DNA from: Bacteroidales bacterium
Lineage (GTDB): Bacteria; Bacteroidota; Bacteroidia; Bacteroidales; Muribaculaceae
Assembly (NCBI GenBank): GCA_019415705.1
Contig: DXYS01000005.1
Location: forward strand, 1 to 53,597
Direction: 5' to 3'
Length of the DNA stretch: 53,597 nt
Both the position numbers and the translations under genes were made by a program. The notes beneath the pieces are model-generated. The model had not been told where the DNA came from. It did no database searches and was given only the letters and a program-made list of their open reading frames with translations. Of this stretch, positions 44,811 through 53,597 are shown piece by piece; position 1 is the first letter of the stretch; each line of letters starts with the position of its first letter.

Positions 44811-46205
44811 ATGATTATTACTCTTGTCTCTTTGTTTTTTATAGGCTACCTCTGCATCGCGCTCGAGCATCCGCTGCGCATCGACAAGACGGCTATCGCT
44901 CTCTTGCTCGGTATGCTGATGTGGATTGTCTATGCTCTCGGGGCCGAGTGGATTGTGCCGGCTGTCGACAGTGCCGCTCTGGCGCGGTATGTGGCTGACA
45001 ATCCTGCGCTTGCCACGTCTACGCTTGCCGAGCAGTGTCTCGGTTTTGTGCTCAATGTCAAGATTGTCGACGCTCTCGGCGACATCACGCAGACGCTGTT
45101 CTTTCTCATCGGCGCTATGACGATAGTCGAGCTTATCGACGTGCACGGCGGTTTCACGGTCATCACAGATCATATAAAGACACGCGACAAGCGCCGCCTG
45201 CTCTGGGTGATATGTCTGACTACCTTTATCTTCTCGGCCGTGCTTGACAACATGACCACCACCATCGTCATGATATTGTTGCTGCGTAAACTTGTTTCCG
45301 ACAAAAATGAGCGCTGGCTCTTCGCCGGCATGATTATCATCGCGGCCAACACCGGCGGCGCATGGTCTCCAATCGGCGACGTCACCACCATCATGCTGTG
45401 GGTCAAAGGCAATGTGACGGCTCCCGCGCTTGTCAGCCGCGTTCTGCTGCCGTCGCTTGTGGCGATGCTTGTACCTTTGTGGGGCGTGTCTCACTTTCTC
45501 AAAGGCCGTCTCGCACCGGTCGGTGCCGACAGCAAGGCTGTCAACGATATTTCGAGCCGCGAGCGCAAGACTATCTTCTTCCTTGGCGTCGGCGGACTTA
45601 TATTTGTGCCCGTTTTCAAGACTATTACCCATCTGCCGCCGTTTGTCGGTATTTTGCTTGTCCTCGGCCTCCTGTGGGTATTTACGGAAATGTTTTATAA
45701 CGGCAAGATGCTTGACCGCTCGCGCGAGCACCGTATCCCCAAAGTCATCTCGCGCATCGACATGCCCTCGATACTCTTTTTCCTCGGCATCCTTATGGCG
45801 GTCTCGGTGCTTGACGCCGCCGGCATCCTCTCGGCAACCGCCGACTGGCTTGACACCAATGTCCACAATGTATATATAATAAATGTCCTGCTTGGCATCA
45901 TGTCGTCGATATTTGACAATGTACCGCTTGTAGCCGGTGTCATGGGCATGTATCCCGTCGCTCTCCCCGGAGCTGTCGGATATGCTTCAAACTTCGTCAT
46001 CGACGGCGTTTTCTGGGAGTTTCTCAGCTATTGTGCCGGAGTGGGAGGCAGCCTGCTTATCATCGGCTCGGCTGCCGGCGTCATCGCAATGGGCCTCGAG
46101 CGCATCAGTTTCGGCTGGTATCTCCGTCGTTTCACTTGGCTCGCGTTTCTCGGTTATATGGCCGGCGCAGCCGTCTACATCGCCGAGACTTTGCTCTTAA
46201 AATAA
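44811..46205 (+). CDS. nhaD: Na+/H+ antiporter NhaD
   Basis: The 464-residue membrane protein matches NhaD of the ion transporter superfamily: ALEHPLRIDKTAIALLLGML near the first helices, FFLIGAMTIVELIDVHGGF, FIFSAVLDNMTTTIVM and ANTGGAWSPIGDVTTIMLW. It would exchange Na+ (or Li+) for H+. Together with nhaA nearby it gives two unrelated antiporters within 5 kb, on opposite strands around lepA. Confidence 0.93.
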   Translation: MIITLVSLFFIGYLCIALEHPLRIDKTAIALLLGMLMWIVYALGAEWIVPAVDSAALARYVADNPALATSTLAEQCLGFVLNVKIVDALGDITQTLFFLIGAMTIVELIDVHGGFTVITDHIKTRDKRRLLWVICLTTFIFSAVLDNMTTTIVMILLLRKLVSDKNERWLFAGMIIIAANTGGAWSPIGDVTTIMLWVKGNVTAPALVSRVLLPSLVAMLVPLWGVSHFLKGRLAPVGADSKAVNDISSRERKTIFFLGVGGLIFVPVFKTITHLPPFVGILLVLGLLWVFTEMFYNGKMLDRSREHRIPKVISRIDMPSILFFLGILMAVSVLDAAGILSATADWLDTNVHNVYIINVLLGIMSSIFDNVPLVAGVMGMYPVALPGAVGYASNFVIDGVFWEFLSYCAGVGGSLLIIGSAAGVIAMGLERISFGWYLRRFTWLAFLGYMAGAAVYIAETLLLK

Positions 46206-46228
46206 AATAGTCCTGCAATTATAATAGA

Positions 46229-46266
46229 TAAGGTCCTTAAAGTCGTTAAAGACTTTAAGGACCTTA
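46229..46266. terminator. Bidirectional hairpin, TTAAGG repeat copy 2
   Basis: A 16-bp perfect stem (TAAGGTCCTTAAAGTC at 46229-46244 with its complement at 46251-46266) around a 6-base loop separates the convergent nhaD and trxB. Its right arm resembles the repeat at 42728. Confidence 0.8.
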
Positions 46267-46286
46267 ATTTTAGATTCTTACTTGTT

Positions 46287-47228
46287 TTATCCCTCGTGCT
46301 CGAGGATATATTTCTCCACGTCTAAGGCAGCGCGACAGCCCATGCCGGCGGCCGAGATGGCCTGGCGGTAGGTCGGGTCGGCGACATCGCCGGCGGCAAA
46401 TACGCCGTGGACGCTCGTGCGGGTCGACGGTGCATGCGTCTTGATATAACCCTCCTCGTCAAGTTCAAGTTTGCCGGCAAAAAGCTCTGTGTTGGGCTTG
46501 TGGCCGATGGCGAGGAAAAATCCGTCGATGGCTATGTCGTATGTGTTTTCGTTCTCCGTGCCGCGGTTGGTGACGAGGTGTGCGCCTTCGAGCACATCTG
46601 TGCCGTAAAGGCCGACGGTGTTGGTGTTGAACAGCACCTCGATTTTCGGGTTTTCGAGGACACGGCGCTGCATCACCTTTGATGCGCGCAGCACGTCACG
46701 GCGCACGATGAGATAGACCTGAGAGGCGAGGCCCGCTAAATAGAGGGCTTCCTCACAGGCTGTGTCGCCGCCGCCGACAACAGCCACGCGGCGGTTGCGG
46801 TAGAAGAATCCGTCGCACGTTGCACAGGCCGAAACACCCATGCCTAAATATTTCTGCTCGTCGGGCAGACCGAGATAGCGCGCGCCGGCGCCGGTCGAGA
46901 TGATTACAGCATCGGCGGTGTATGTCTCGCGGCCGCTGTCGACCGTGACTGTGAACGGTCGCTTCTCGAAGTCGACGTCGGTGACGCGGCCCGAGCGGAT
47001 TTCGGCGCCGAAACGCATAGCCTGAGAACGCAGGTCCTCCATCATCTTGGGGCCCTGAACTCCCTCCGGATATCCGGGGAAGTTCTCGATTTCGGTTGTG
47101 GTGATGAGTTGGCCGCCGGGCTGCGGGCCTTCGAGCACAATGGGGCTGAGATTGGCTCGCGAAGCATATATTGCCGCGGTGAATCCGGCGGGTCCCGAGC
47201 CGATTATAAGGCATTTGGTGTGTTGCAT
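46287..47228 (-). CDS. trxB: Thioredoxin reductase
   Basis: The 313-residue flavoenzyme has the FAD motif IIGSGPAGFTAA, the redox pair Cys135/Cys138 in CATCDG, the NADPH motif VVGGGDTACEEALYL and the C-terminal GVFAAGDVADPTYRQ. It reduces thioredoxin with NADPH. It is the last gene of the minus-strand run that includes ftsK and lolA, 29 bases after lolA. Confidence 0.95.
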   Translation of the reverse strand: MQHTKCLIIGSGPAGFTAAIYASRANLSPIVLEGPQPGGQLITTTEIENFPGYPEGVQGPKMMEDLRSQAMRFGAEIRSGRVTDVDFEKRPFTVTVDSGRETYTADAVIISTGAGARYLGLPDEQKYLGMGVSACATCDGFFYRNRRVAVVGGGDTACEEALYLAGLASQVYLIVRRDVLRASKVMQRRVLENPKIEVLFNTNTVGLYGTDVLEGAHLVTNRGTENENTYDIAIDGFFLAIGHKPNTELFAGKLELDEEGYIKTHAPSTRTSVHGVFAAGDVADPTYRQAISAAGMGCRAALDVEKYILEHEG

Positions 47229-47257
47229 GACTATAGTGTTTTATGTTTTGTACTTCG

Positions 47258-47899
47258 TTATCTCAAGTCGACAACGTCTATGCCGGGATAGGCTTTGGCG
47301 TTGAACGTGAAAACCGACGCCGGTATAGCCTCAGTGTGCGTCTTGACCGAGCCGATGCGTATATCGGCCGCCTGTCCGTTGTCAAAGAGCACCTTAATCT
47401 CAACCGGCCAGCCTGTTTTGCGGCTGATGGCGATTTTGGCCGATTTTATGGCGTTGTCTTTGCCGGCAGGCGTCAGCTCGACACGGTCGTAGCCGGCCTC
47501 AGCTTTAAGCAGACGGCATTTGTAGCGCTTGTCATAGGAAACGATGACCTCAAACGGATTTGTCTCCAAGAGTTCCTCGGGTGTCGGCTCGGTAATGTTT
47601 ACCTCGCCGGCCGCACTCAGATACGACCACTGGTCTTTGCCGTTATACCACACAGACATCTGCGGCGTGATGAGTCTGAATTTTTTACCCGACATCGTCA
47701 GGTCGCCGGCAGTCGAGCCGCCGTTTGACTGTTTCATCGTGAATTCGGCGCTGATGCCTTTGGCCGAGCGTATGCGCGAGGCGCATGCCGAGAGTATGTC
47801 GGAGCCGTCACCGGCTGCAAGTGCTGTGAGCGGAGCGATTGCCAGCATCACTATGAGCACCGTGAGTGTGCGCAAATTTAACTTATGTATTGCGTTCAT
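47258..47899 (-). CDS. lolA: LolA-like outer-membrane lipoprotein carrier
   Basis: The 213-residue product of the start at 47899 (MNAIHKLNLRTL) has a typical signal peptide ending near ALAA; a start at 47920 would add seven residues before it. The mature part fits LolA: ISAEFTMKQSNGG, LTMSGKKFRLITPQMSVWYNGK, and the later IGSVKTH. LolA carries lipoproteins across the periplasm to the outer membrane. It lies between ftsK and trxB; ftsK-lolA adjacency is common in Bacteroidetes. Confidence 0.85.
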   Translation of the reverse strand: MNAIHKLNLRTLTVLIVMLAIAPLTALAAGDGSDILSACASRIRSAKGISAEFTMKQSNGGSTAGDLTMSGKKFRLITPQMSVWYNGKDQWSYLSAAGEVNITEPTPEELLETNPFEVIVSYDKRYKCRLLKAEAGYDRVELTPAGKDNAIKSAKIAISRKTGWPVEIKVLFDNGQAADIRIGSVKTHTEAIPASVFTFNAKAYPGIDVVDLR

Positions 47900-47948
47900 T
47901 TTTATTATATGCAAATCCATACATTTGTATAACGTCAGACAGACCCTC

Positions 47949-50624
47949 TCAGTTTTGCAGAAGGGTCTCGAGTGTGGTCGGGTCCATGAGCACGGCGCGC
48001 GGTTTGGCGCCCTGAGCGGGGCCTACGATTCCGGCGGCCTCCATCTGGTCCATGATTTTGCCGGCCTTGTTGTAGCCGATGCCGAAGCGGCGCTGCAGCG
48101 ACGAGGTCGAGGCCGTGTTCTGCTGCACGATGAAGCGGGCGCAGTCGTTGAACAGTGCGTCGCGCGTCGTCGGGTCATAGTTGTCGCCCGGCTGTGCGCC
48201 TTCGACTATAGGTTCGGGCAATAGGTAGGCCGACGGATAACCTATCTGGCGGCTGATATGGTCGGTGATGGCGTCGATTTCGTCGGTATCGATAAAGGCA
48301 CACTGTACGCGCTCGAGTAGTCCGTTGTGCAGGAAGAGCATGTCGCCGCGGCCGATAAGCTGGTTGGCGCCCGGGCGGTCGAGGATGGTCTTTGAGTCGA
48401 CCATCTGCATCACGCGGAAGGCGATGCGGCCCGGGAAGTTTGCCTTAATCATACCGGTGATGACGTCGGTCGACGGGCGCTGCGTGGCGATTATCATGTG
48501 CATGCCGGCGGCGCGGCCCTTCTGGGCTATACGCGCGATAGGCATCGACACCTCCTTGCCGCCCATCATGATAAGGTCGGCAAACTCGTCGACGATAGTC
48601 ACGATGTAGGGCATGTAGCGGTGGCCTTTCTCGGGGTTGAGCACGCGTTTTGAGAATTTGCGGTTATACTCTTCGACCGAACGCACTCCGGCCTCGCTGA
48701 TGAGCTCGTAGCGTTTGTCCATCTCGACACAGAGCGAGTTGAGTGTCGCGGGCACTTTGGTCGGGTCGGTGATGATTGGATTGTCGGCGTCGGGCAGCTT
48801 GGCGAGGAAATGGCGCTCAAGCTTGCGGTAAGGCGAGAATTCGACCATCTTCGGGTCGATGAACACGAATTTCAGCTCCGACGGATGCTTGGCGTAAATC
48901 AGCGAGGCTATGATGCAGTTGAGGCCCACGGATTTGCCTTGGCCTGTGGCGCCGGCGACAAGTATGTGGGGCATCTTGGTCAGGTCGGCCACAAAGACGT
49001 CGTTTGAGATGGTCGAGCCCATGGCGAAGGGCAGATTTTTCTTGACAACAGCCTCGCGGAATTTTGACGACGAAAGCACCGAACGTATCGACACCGTCTG
49101 CGGCTCGCGGTTTGGCACCTCGATGCCGACTGTTCCGGCGCCGGGGATGGGCGCGATGATGCGTATGCCCAAGGCCGAGAGGCTGAGGGCGATATCGTTT
49201 TCCAAACGCTGTATCTGCGCTATGCGCACACCCTCGGCCGGCACGACCTCATAGAGTGTAACGGTGGGACCGACGGTGGCATGAATACGCTGGATGGGTA
49301 TGCGGTAGTCGAGCAGGGTTTTGACAATCAGGTCTTTGTTGCGCTCCTGCTCCTCAGGGTCTACGACAGGTCCTGACGGTCGGTCTTCCAAAAGGTCTAT
49401 GTCGGGGAACACATAACGCGACAGGTCGGCGCGATGGTCGTATGGCTCATCGGTGACGGTCGCTTCGCCCGGTGCAGCTGACTGTGTGGCAGCCTCGGCT
49501 ACATCGGCCACGGCCACTGTAAACTCGGGCTCTTTGTCGCCCGCGGGTTTCGCGGCCTCGGCAGCTGCTGCGGCAGCCGGCCGGCTGTCTTCGGCGCTGA
49601 TGCCGATAATCGGCTCGCTGACCGATACAGGGGCTGCCGGAGCGGTGAAAGCGGCCGCAGACGCTGCCTCCTCCGGCTCATCGTCGATATCGTCGATGGT
49701 AAAGATGCTGCGCGGAGTGTTGACTTTGCGTGTGCCGGCAAAGACATGCTCGGCATTTTCACTGACTTCCTCACCAAATGACACCTCTTCTCCTGCGGCC
49801 TTTTCCGAGTCGGCATGTTCGTTGTCAAATCCGTCGAGGTCGCGCACTTCACCATTCTCCTCGTCACTTTCGCTCTCGTCCTTGGCCTGACGTTTGGGCA
49901 TAACCGCTTTTATTTTGGCAAAGAGGGCGCTGAGCGGCTTGTAATATACCGCTACGAGGCAGCCGGTGAGGATGACACCCACGGCATAGGCCGTAACCCA
50001 CGACCCCATCTCTATTAGCCAAAGGTTGACATAGCGGCCGTGGACGCCGCCCCAGTGGGTGAAACTGTCTGTCGTAAGCGTGACGAGGCCGATGATTACG
50101 GATATGGATATAGCCGTGAAAAGACATTTGAATGTCAGTGACCAGAAGCGGCACTTCATAGCGCCCAAAAGGCTCAGACCGAGTATGCCGAGATAAATCA
50201 CAAGCACAAACGCTCCGATACCGAGCCCTTCGGTCATCAGCACATGCGACAGCCATGCGCCTAACGGGCCGCCCGTGTTCTGCACCGCTGTGCCTGATGA
50301 GGCGATGGCACCCACAGAGCCGGCGCCCTCGACGATGCTCTGGTCAATAGGGCCGTTCTTGAGATGAGACACAGCCGAAATGGCCATGACTATGGCTATG
50401 GTAATCAGCGCCACGCCTAAAGCAAGATGGGTGCGTTTGTCGCGGAAAAATTCGACAAGACGGTTGCCGCCACGCCGACGCTCGTTGGTGCGGCGTCTTT
50501 CGCCCTGACGTTGGCGTGATGGCGACGGTTGCTGTGTCCGTCGAGGCTGCCGCGGCTGTGCCGCAGCTTTGGGGCGTGAAGCGGTTGTATGACGTGATGT
50601 GGTGCCGAAGTCGTAACTATCCAT
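47949..50624 (-). CDS. ftsK: DNA translocase FtsK
   Basis: The 891-residue protein has four N-terminal membrane helices (~70-250), a long acidic and Ala-rich linker (~255-410), the ATPase with Walker A GATGQGKSVGL and Walker B IVDEFADLIM, and a C-terminal gamma winged helix (LQRRFGIGYNKAGKIMDQME). It pumps chromosomal DNA during cell division. The extreme N-terminus is rich in Arg, Gln and Pro. Confidence 0.96.
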   Translation of the reverse strand: MDSYDFGTTSRHTTASRPKAAAQPRQPRRTQQPSPSRQRQGERRRTNERRRGGNRLVEFFRDKRTHLALGVALITIAIVMAISAVSHLKNGPIDQSIVEGAGSVGAIASSGTAVQNTGGPLGAWLSHVLMTEGLGIGAFVLVIYLGILGLSLLGAMKCRFWSLTFKCLFTAISISVIIGLVTLTTDSFTHWGGVHGRYVNLWLIEMGSWVTAYAVGVILTGCLVAVYYKPLSALFAKIKAVMPKRQAKDESESDEENGEVRDLDGFDNEHADSEKAAGEEVSFGEEVSENAEHVFAGTRKVNTPRSIFTIDDIDDEPEEAASAAAFTAPAAPVSVSEPIIGISAEDSRPAAAAAAEAAKPAGDKEPEFTVAVADVAEAATQSAAPGEATVTDEPYDHRADLSRYVFPDIDLLEDRPSGPVVDPEEQERNKDLIVKTLLDYRIPIQRIHATVGPTVTLYEVVPAEGVRIAQIQRLENDIALSLSALGIRIIAPIPGAGTVGIEVPNREPQTVSIRSVLSSSKFREAVVKKNLPFAMGSTISNDVFVADLTKMPHILVAGATGQGKSVGLNCIIASLIYAKHPSELKFVFIDPKMVEFSPYRKLERHFLAKLPDADNPIITDPTKVPATLNSLCVEMDKRYELISEAGVRSVEEYNRKFSKRVLNPEKGHRYMPYIVTIVDEFADLIMMGGKEVSMPIARIAQKGRAAGMHMIIATQRPSTDVITGMIKANFPGRIAFRVMQMVDSKTILDRPGANQLIGRGDMLFLHNGLLERVQCAFIDTDEIDAITDHISRQIGYPSAYLLPEPIVEGAQPGDNYDPTTRDALFNDCARFIVQQNTASTSSLQRRFGIGYNKAGKIMDQMEAAGIVGPAQGAKPRAVLMDPTTLETLLQN

Positions 50625-50687
50625 TTTATTGATGCAATAAGTGTGTGTCTTAGATCGGTTTTGATGAAAGAAAAACGTTTATAATGC

Positions 50688-51332
50688 TCAGAGTTTTTTA
50701 AGTGAGGCGATTATCTCTTTCGGCGAACTTTCGCCGAAGATGGCATTTCCTGCCACAAGAGCATCCGCCCCGGCCTCGGCGCATAGAGCGCCGGTGGTGA
50801 GATTAACGCCTCCGTCGACCTCAATGACGGCTTTTGAGCCTGTCTCAAGGATGAGACGTTTGAGCCGCCTGATTTTATCGACACTGTGGCTGATGAATCT
50901 CTGGCCGCCGAATCCGGGATTGACACTCATAATCAGCACCATGTCGAGGTCGTAGAGTATATCGGTGAGAGTTTCGACGGGTGTGGCCGGATTTAGGGTG
51001 ACTGCCGCTTTCATGCCGGCTTCGCGTATGCTCTCAACCGTGCGGTGGAGATGTGTGCATGCCTCCTGATGCACATTGCAGACTGTGGCTCCGATATCTC
51101 TGACACGTGTGATGTAGCGCTGCGGGTCGACAATCATCAGGTGCACGTCCAACGGCTTGGCGGCATAGGTTGCCACGGCTTTCATCACCGGAAATCCGAA
51201 TGAGATGTTGGGCACGAAAACGCCGTCCATTATGTCTAAGTGAATCCAGTCGGCGGCGCTGTCATTGAGCATTTCGATTTCGCCCCTGAGATTGCCGAAG
51301 TCGGCTGATAATATAGAGGGAGATACAATCAT
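50688..51332 (-). CDS. rpe: Ribulose-phosphate 3-epimerase
   Basis: The 214-residue TIM-barrel enzyme has all family blocks: SILSADFGNLRGEIE, DVHLMIVDPQRYI, MSVNPGFGGQRFI and EVDGGVN. It interconverts ribulose 5-phosphate and xylulose 5-phosphate in the pentose phosphate pathway. It lies 63 bases before ftsK on the minus strand. Confidence 0.96.
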   Translation of the reverse strand: MIVSPSILSADFGNLRGEIEMLNDSAADWIHLDIMDGVFVPNISFGFPVMKAVATYAAKPLDVHLMIVDPQRYITRVRDIGATVCNVHQEACTHLHRTVESIREAGMKAAVTLNPATPVETLTDILYDLDMVLIMSVNPGFGGQRFISHSVDKIRRLKRLILETGSKAVIEVDGGVNLTTGALCAEAGADALVAGNAIFGESSPKEIIASLKKL

Positions 51333-51360
51333 AGCGTTGTCATGTGTTGGTTTATGTGTG

Positions 51361-52083
51361 TCAGTTGGTTTTGGCGCTGTCGTTGCGGCGCGGTTTGAAA
51401 GCGTTCCATGCGATGATGGCCGCGCATATCACGGCTATGGCCACTCCGGCGTAAGAGAGATATGAGTTGTAGCGCTCGACTGCGCCAAAGAGACTGTTGA
51501 TGTCGACGGTCTTGGCGAGAAACCATCCTAACAGTGCAAGCACGATATTCCAGACCATAGCTCCTAATCCGGTGAAGATGATAAACACCCATATATTCAT
51601 GCGCGACAGACCGGCGGGTATAGAAATGAGCTGACGCACAGCCGGAATCAGGCGCCCGATAAAGGTCGAGACTGCTCCGTGCTTGTCGAAGTAGGCCTCG
51701 GCGCGGTCGACTTTAGCGCGGTCGATGAGGCAGGCGTGGCCTAAGCGCGAGTCGGCAAAGCGATATACAATCGGGCGTCCGATCCACAGTGACAGACCGT
51801 AGTTGACGAGAGCTCCGACGATGGCTCCGGCCGTGGCCACGAGGACTATCACGTAGATGTTCATGTCGGGGATGGCGAGCGCGTGACCCTGATATTGCAG
51901 CGTGCGTGTGGTCTGGCAGGCGAGAAATGCAGCCGGAGGCACTATTACTTCTGACGGGAAGGGGATAAACGAACTTTCGATAACCATAAACATGAAGACT
52001 ACAAGATAGCTCATGTTTGTGACAATTTCCGTAAAATAGTATGACGCGTCGAAAAGCGCGGCGGGTAGCAGCAAATCAATCAT
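51361..52083 (-). CDS. DedA-family membrane protein
   Basis: The 240-residue membrane protein has the DedA pattern VIESSFIPFPSEVIVPPAAF near the N-terminus and the later GRLIPAVRQLISIPAGLSRM block. DedA proteins act in envelope maintenance, probably as lipid carrier flippases. It is the first gene of the dedA-rpe-ftsK-lolA-trxB run, 28 bases before rpe. Confidence 0.9.
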   Translation of the reverse strand: MIDLLLPAALFDASYYFTEIVTNMSYLVVFMFMVIESSFIPFPSEVIVPPAAFLACQTTRTLQYQGHALAIPDMNIYVIVLVATAGAIVGALVNYGLSLWIGRPIVYRFADSRLGHACLIDRAKVDRAEAYFDKHGAVSTFIGRLIPAVRQLISIPAGLSRMNIWVFIIFTGLGAMVWNIVLALLGWFLAKTVDINSLFGAVERYNSYLSYAGVAIAVICAAIIAWNAFKPRRNDSAKTN

Positions 52084-52133
52084 GCTTGTATTATGTGTAT
52101 TTTGATGCGGTCGTTGTTACTTTATATATAAGT

Positions 52134-52142
52134 GCAAATTTA
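52134..52142 (-). promoter_or_regulatory. Promoter -7 box of the dedA run
   Basis: On the minus strand the box reads TAAATTTGC, an exact TAnnTTTG match, 51 bases before the dedA start. Confidence 0.5.
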
Positions 52143-52295
52143 GTAATTATTTCTATAGTATAAGGTGTCGTGAATACAAAAGTTATAGACACGTTGCATT
52201 TGTAAGCTCATGAGATGTGTGGCGTTTTCGCAGCTGACGGGAGGAGAGTGCGACTGACAGACGACAAAAAAATGAAATAAAAATCGCACGAGGTA

Positions 52296-52327
52296 TTGCA
52301 CAATTGGAAAAAGATGTCTACCTTTGC
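52296..52327 (+). promoter_or_regulatory. Promoter of the tRNA-His gene
   Basis: TTG (52296-52298), 20 bases, then TACCTTTGC (52319-52327) match the Bacteroidales -33/-7 layout, 17 bases before the tRNA. Confidence 0.65.
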
Positions 52328-52343
52328 CGTGCATTTGCGAAAT

Positions 52344-52421
<78 letters not shown>

Positions 52422-52435
52422 CTCAAGATTATTGA

Positions 52436-52466
52436 CATCCCTGCTCCGGTTGCCGGTGCGGGGATG
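52436..52466 (+). terminator. Terminator of the tRNA-His gene
   Basis: The arms CATCCCTGC and GCGGGGATG (one G-T pair) with an inner CCGG/CCGG stem form a long hairpin followed by CTTGGTTTTA. Confidence 0.6.
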
Positions 52467-52496
52467 CTTGGTTTTATACAGACACAATTGATTGCT

Positions 52497-53261
52497 ATGA
52501 TTAAGAAGGAAATACGCGAGCTGCTTGACTCAGAGGCTGCGCGCATTAACAGCCGCTCATTTATCGACGCCGACCCGGTCAGATTCCCGCGCTCGTTTAC
52601 CGACCGTCGCGACATTGAGATTGCGGCGTTGCTTGCATCAACTATCGCGTGGGGCAAACGTTCGATGATAATTCGCAGCGGAGAGCGTATGTTCGATATG
52701 ATGGATTGGCAGCCTTATAATTATGTAATAGACGGCGAGTTTGAACATCTGCCCGACGGCAATATTCACCGCACTTTTTTCGCCGCCAATCTGCGTCACT
52801 ATCTGCGCGGACTCAGGGCGATATATCAGCGCTATGAGACTCTTGACGATTTTGCCCGTGAGGTTTTTGATCGCAACCCGCATTATGAAGGCAAGCCTTG
52901 GGTGCTGGCCGAGGCGATTAACGGCGCTTTGGCCGATGCCAATGCCGGTGTATGCGATTGCCGCTGTCTGCCGCTGTCTCTTGACAAGTCGGCGCTTAAG
53001 CGTTTTAATATGGCTCTGCGCTGGTTGGTGCGTGACGACGGCATCGTCGACCTCGGGCTGTGGCGCTCGCTGCGTCCGGCAGACCTCTACATCCCGCTTG
53101 ATGTCCATGTCGGCAATATCTCGCGCGGCCTCGGCCTCATCGACCGACGGGCAAACGACCGTAAGGCTGTCGAGCAGCTGACGGCCGTGCTCAGAGAACT
53201 GCGGCCTGATGACCCTGTTTATTATGATTATGCACTCTTCGGCATAGGGGTAGGGGTCTGA
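52497..53261 (+). CDS. TIGR02757-family protein
   Basis: The ATG at 52497 (MIKKEIRELLD) gives 254 residues; a longer frame back to 52377 would start inside the tRNA and cross its terminator. Blocks IAALLASTIAWGKRSMI, CRCLPLSLDKSALKRFNMALRW (in part) and DLYIPLDVHVGNISRGLGL match the TIGR02757 family of Bacteroidetes, whose role is not established. It converges with the outer-membrane protein gene at the window end. Confidence 0.85.
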   Translation: MIKKEIRELLDSEAARINSRSFIDADPVRFPRSFTDRRDIEIAALLASTIAWGKRSMIIRSGERMFDMMDWQPYNYVIDGEFEHLPDGNIHRTFFAANLRHYLRGLRAIYQRYETLDDFAREVFDRNPHYEGKPWVLAEAINGALADANAGVCDCRCLPLSLDKSALKRFNMALRWLVRDDGIVDLGLWRSLRPADLYIPLDVHVGNISRGLGLIDRRANDRKAVEQLTAVLRELRPDDPVYYDYALFGIGVGV

Positions 53262-53287
53262 GAGTAAGAATGAGAGTAAAAATAAGA

Positions 53288-53325
53288 GAGGCGCGGCCAA
53301 AATCCCTCGGAGATTGCCGCGCCTC
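53288..53325. terminator. Bidirectional hairpin terminator
   Basis: A 10-bp stem (GAGGCGCGGC at 53288-53297, GCCGCGCCTC at 53316-53325) lies between the convergent TIGR02757 gene and the partial outer-membrane gene. Confidence 0.7.
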
Positions 53326-53369
53326 ATATGCGTTTGTATATTTCGATAGGTGCTTAGTGATGTCGTGTG

Positions 53370-53597
53370 TCAGAAACGGAATTTGCAGCCGGCCTGAAAC
53401 AGACCCTGTGCGCCGAAACCGGCTTCGGCAAACAGTGCGACCGTGCGGTTGAGATCAAACTGAGCGCCGACGGGCACAAGCTGGAATGCGCAGTAGCATT
53501 TATTATAAGCGTCATCGCCGCGTGGCTGCATGTGTGAAAATTCTATGCCGAGTCCGGCCTTGGCATACATAGAGAACAGACCCGAACGATAATACTG
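53370..53597 (-). CDS. Outer-membrane beta-barrel protein, C-terminal part (cut by window end)
   Basis: The frame is open to the right edge and shows 75 residues of the C-terminus: YYRSGLFSMYAKAGLGIEF, a repeating aromatic/hydrophobic strand pattern, and a final AGCKFRF with the terminal Phe typical of outer-membrane barrels. The start lies beyond 53597, so the internal Met near 53570 is not the real start. The exact family is not identifiable from this piece. Confidence 0.65.
   Translation of the reverse strand, partial: QYYRSGLFSMYAKAGLGIEFSHMQPRGDDAYNKCYCAFQLVPVGAQFDLNRTVALFAEAGFGAQGLFQAGCKFRF

Noticed and set aside
44766..45866. 366-codon minus-strand frame
   Set aside because: Charged, low-complexity product antisense to nhaD, which has clear transporter motifs.
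49453..49890. 145-codon plus-strand frame rich in Ala and Ser
   Set aside because: It is antisense to the repetitive linker of ftsK.

Overview
This window looks like chromosomal DNA of a gut Bacteroidota, most likely order Bacteroidales and possibly Muribaculaceae (the family level is inference). The signs are a SusC/SusD polysaccharide utilization locus (PUL), a hybrid two-component system (HTCS), several fimbrillin-type lipoproteins, an RprX/RprY pair, many DUF families typical of Bacteroidales, and -7 promoter boxes of the TAnnTTTG type in place of sigma-70 hexamers.

Region 1 (1-7453): a secreted glycogen-debranching-like lipoprotein glycosidase on the minus strand, a 650-base gap with the dead C-terminal stub of an acyltransferase, and a 1354-residue HTCS regulator on the minus strand. 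The HTCS has lost its phospho-acceptor His (Asn), its receiver Asp (Gly) and its receiver Lys (Leu). It keeps its propellers, ATPase motifs and AraC-type DNA-binding domain.

Region 2 (7454-22646): a divergent nine-gene plus-strand operon, GH88 - susC - susD - DUF5017 lipoprotein - beta-helix (lyase-like) lipoprotein - three fimbrillin-like lipoproteins (two with beta-sandwich C-termini) - DUF1573/PL8 fusion lyase, closed by a strong hairpin. The lyase plus unsaturated glucuronyl hydrolase logic points to a uronic-acid polysaccharide such as hyaluronan, chondroitin or a xanthan-like glycan. No sulfatase is present.

Region 3 (22700-28166): two paralogous carboxypeptidase-regulatory-like proteins around a membrane-anchored putative regulator and a small exported protein, then a nucleoside-type MFS symporter. 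A compact nested inverted-repeat element fills the gap before the symporter.

Region 4 (28175-35131, minus): a fimbrial operon, OmpA/DUF3575 protein - DUF5119 lipoprotein - fimbrillin - (hairpin) - very large fimbrillin-like protein.

Region 5 (35248-53597): mostly housekeeping and membrane genes: a small P-loop kinase, a DUF362 protein, an orphan exported domain, a Bcr/CflA MFS exporter, rprX-rprY, nhaA, lepA, nhaD, a minus-strand run dedA - rpe - ftsK - lolA - trxB, a tRNA-His, a TIGR02757-family protein, and an outer-membrane barrel gene cut by the window end. Intergenic regions carry several hairpin terminators and two simple-repeat families.

The most unusual signals are the phospho-null HTCS, the fimbrillin-like genes embedded in a uronic-acid PUL, and the DUF1573-PL8 fusion. 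Family assignments come from reading motifs, not from database searches.
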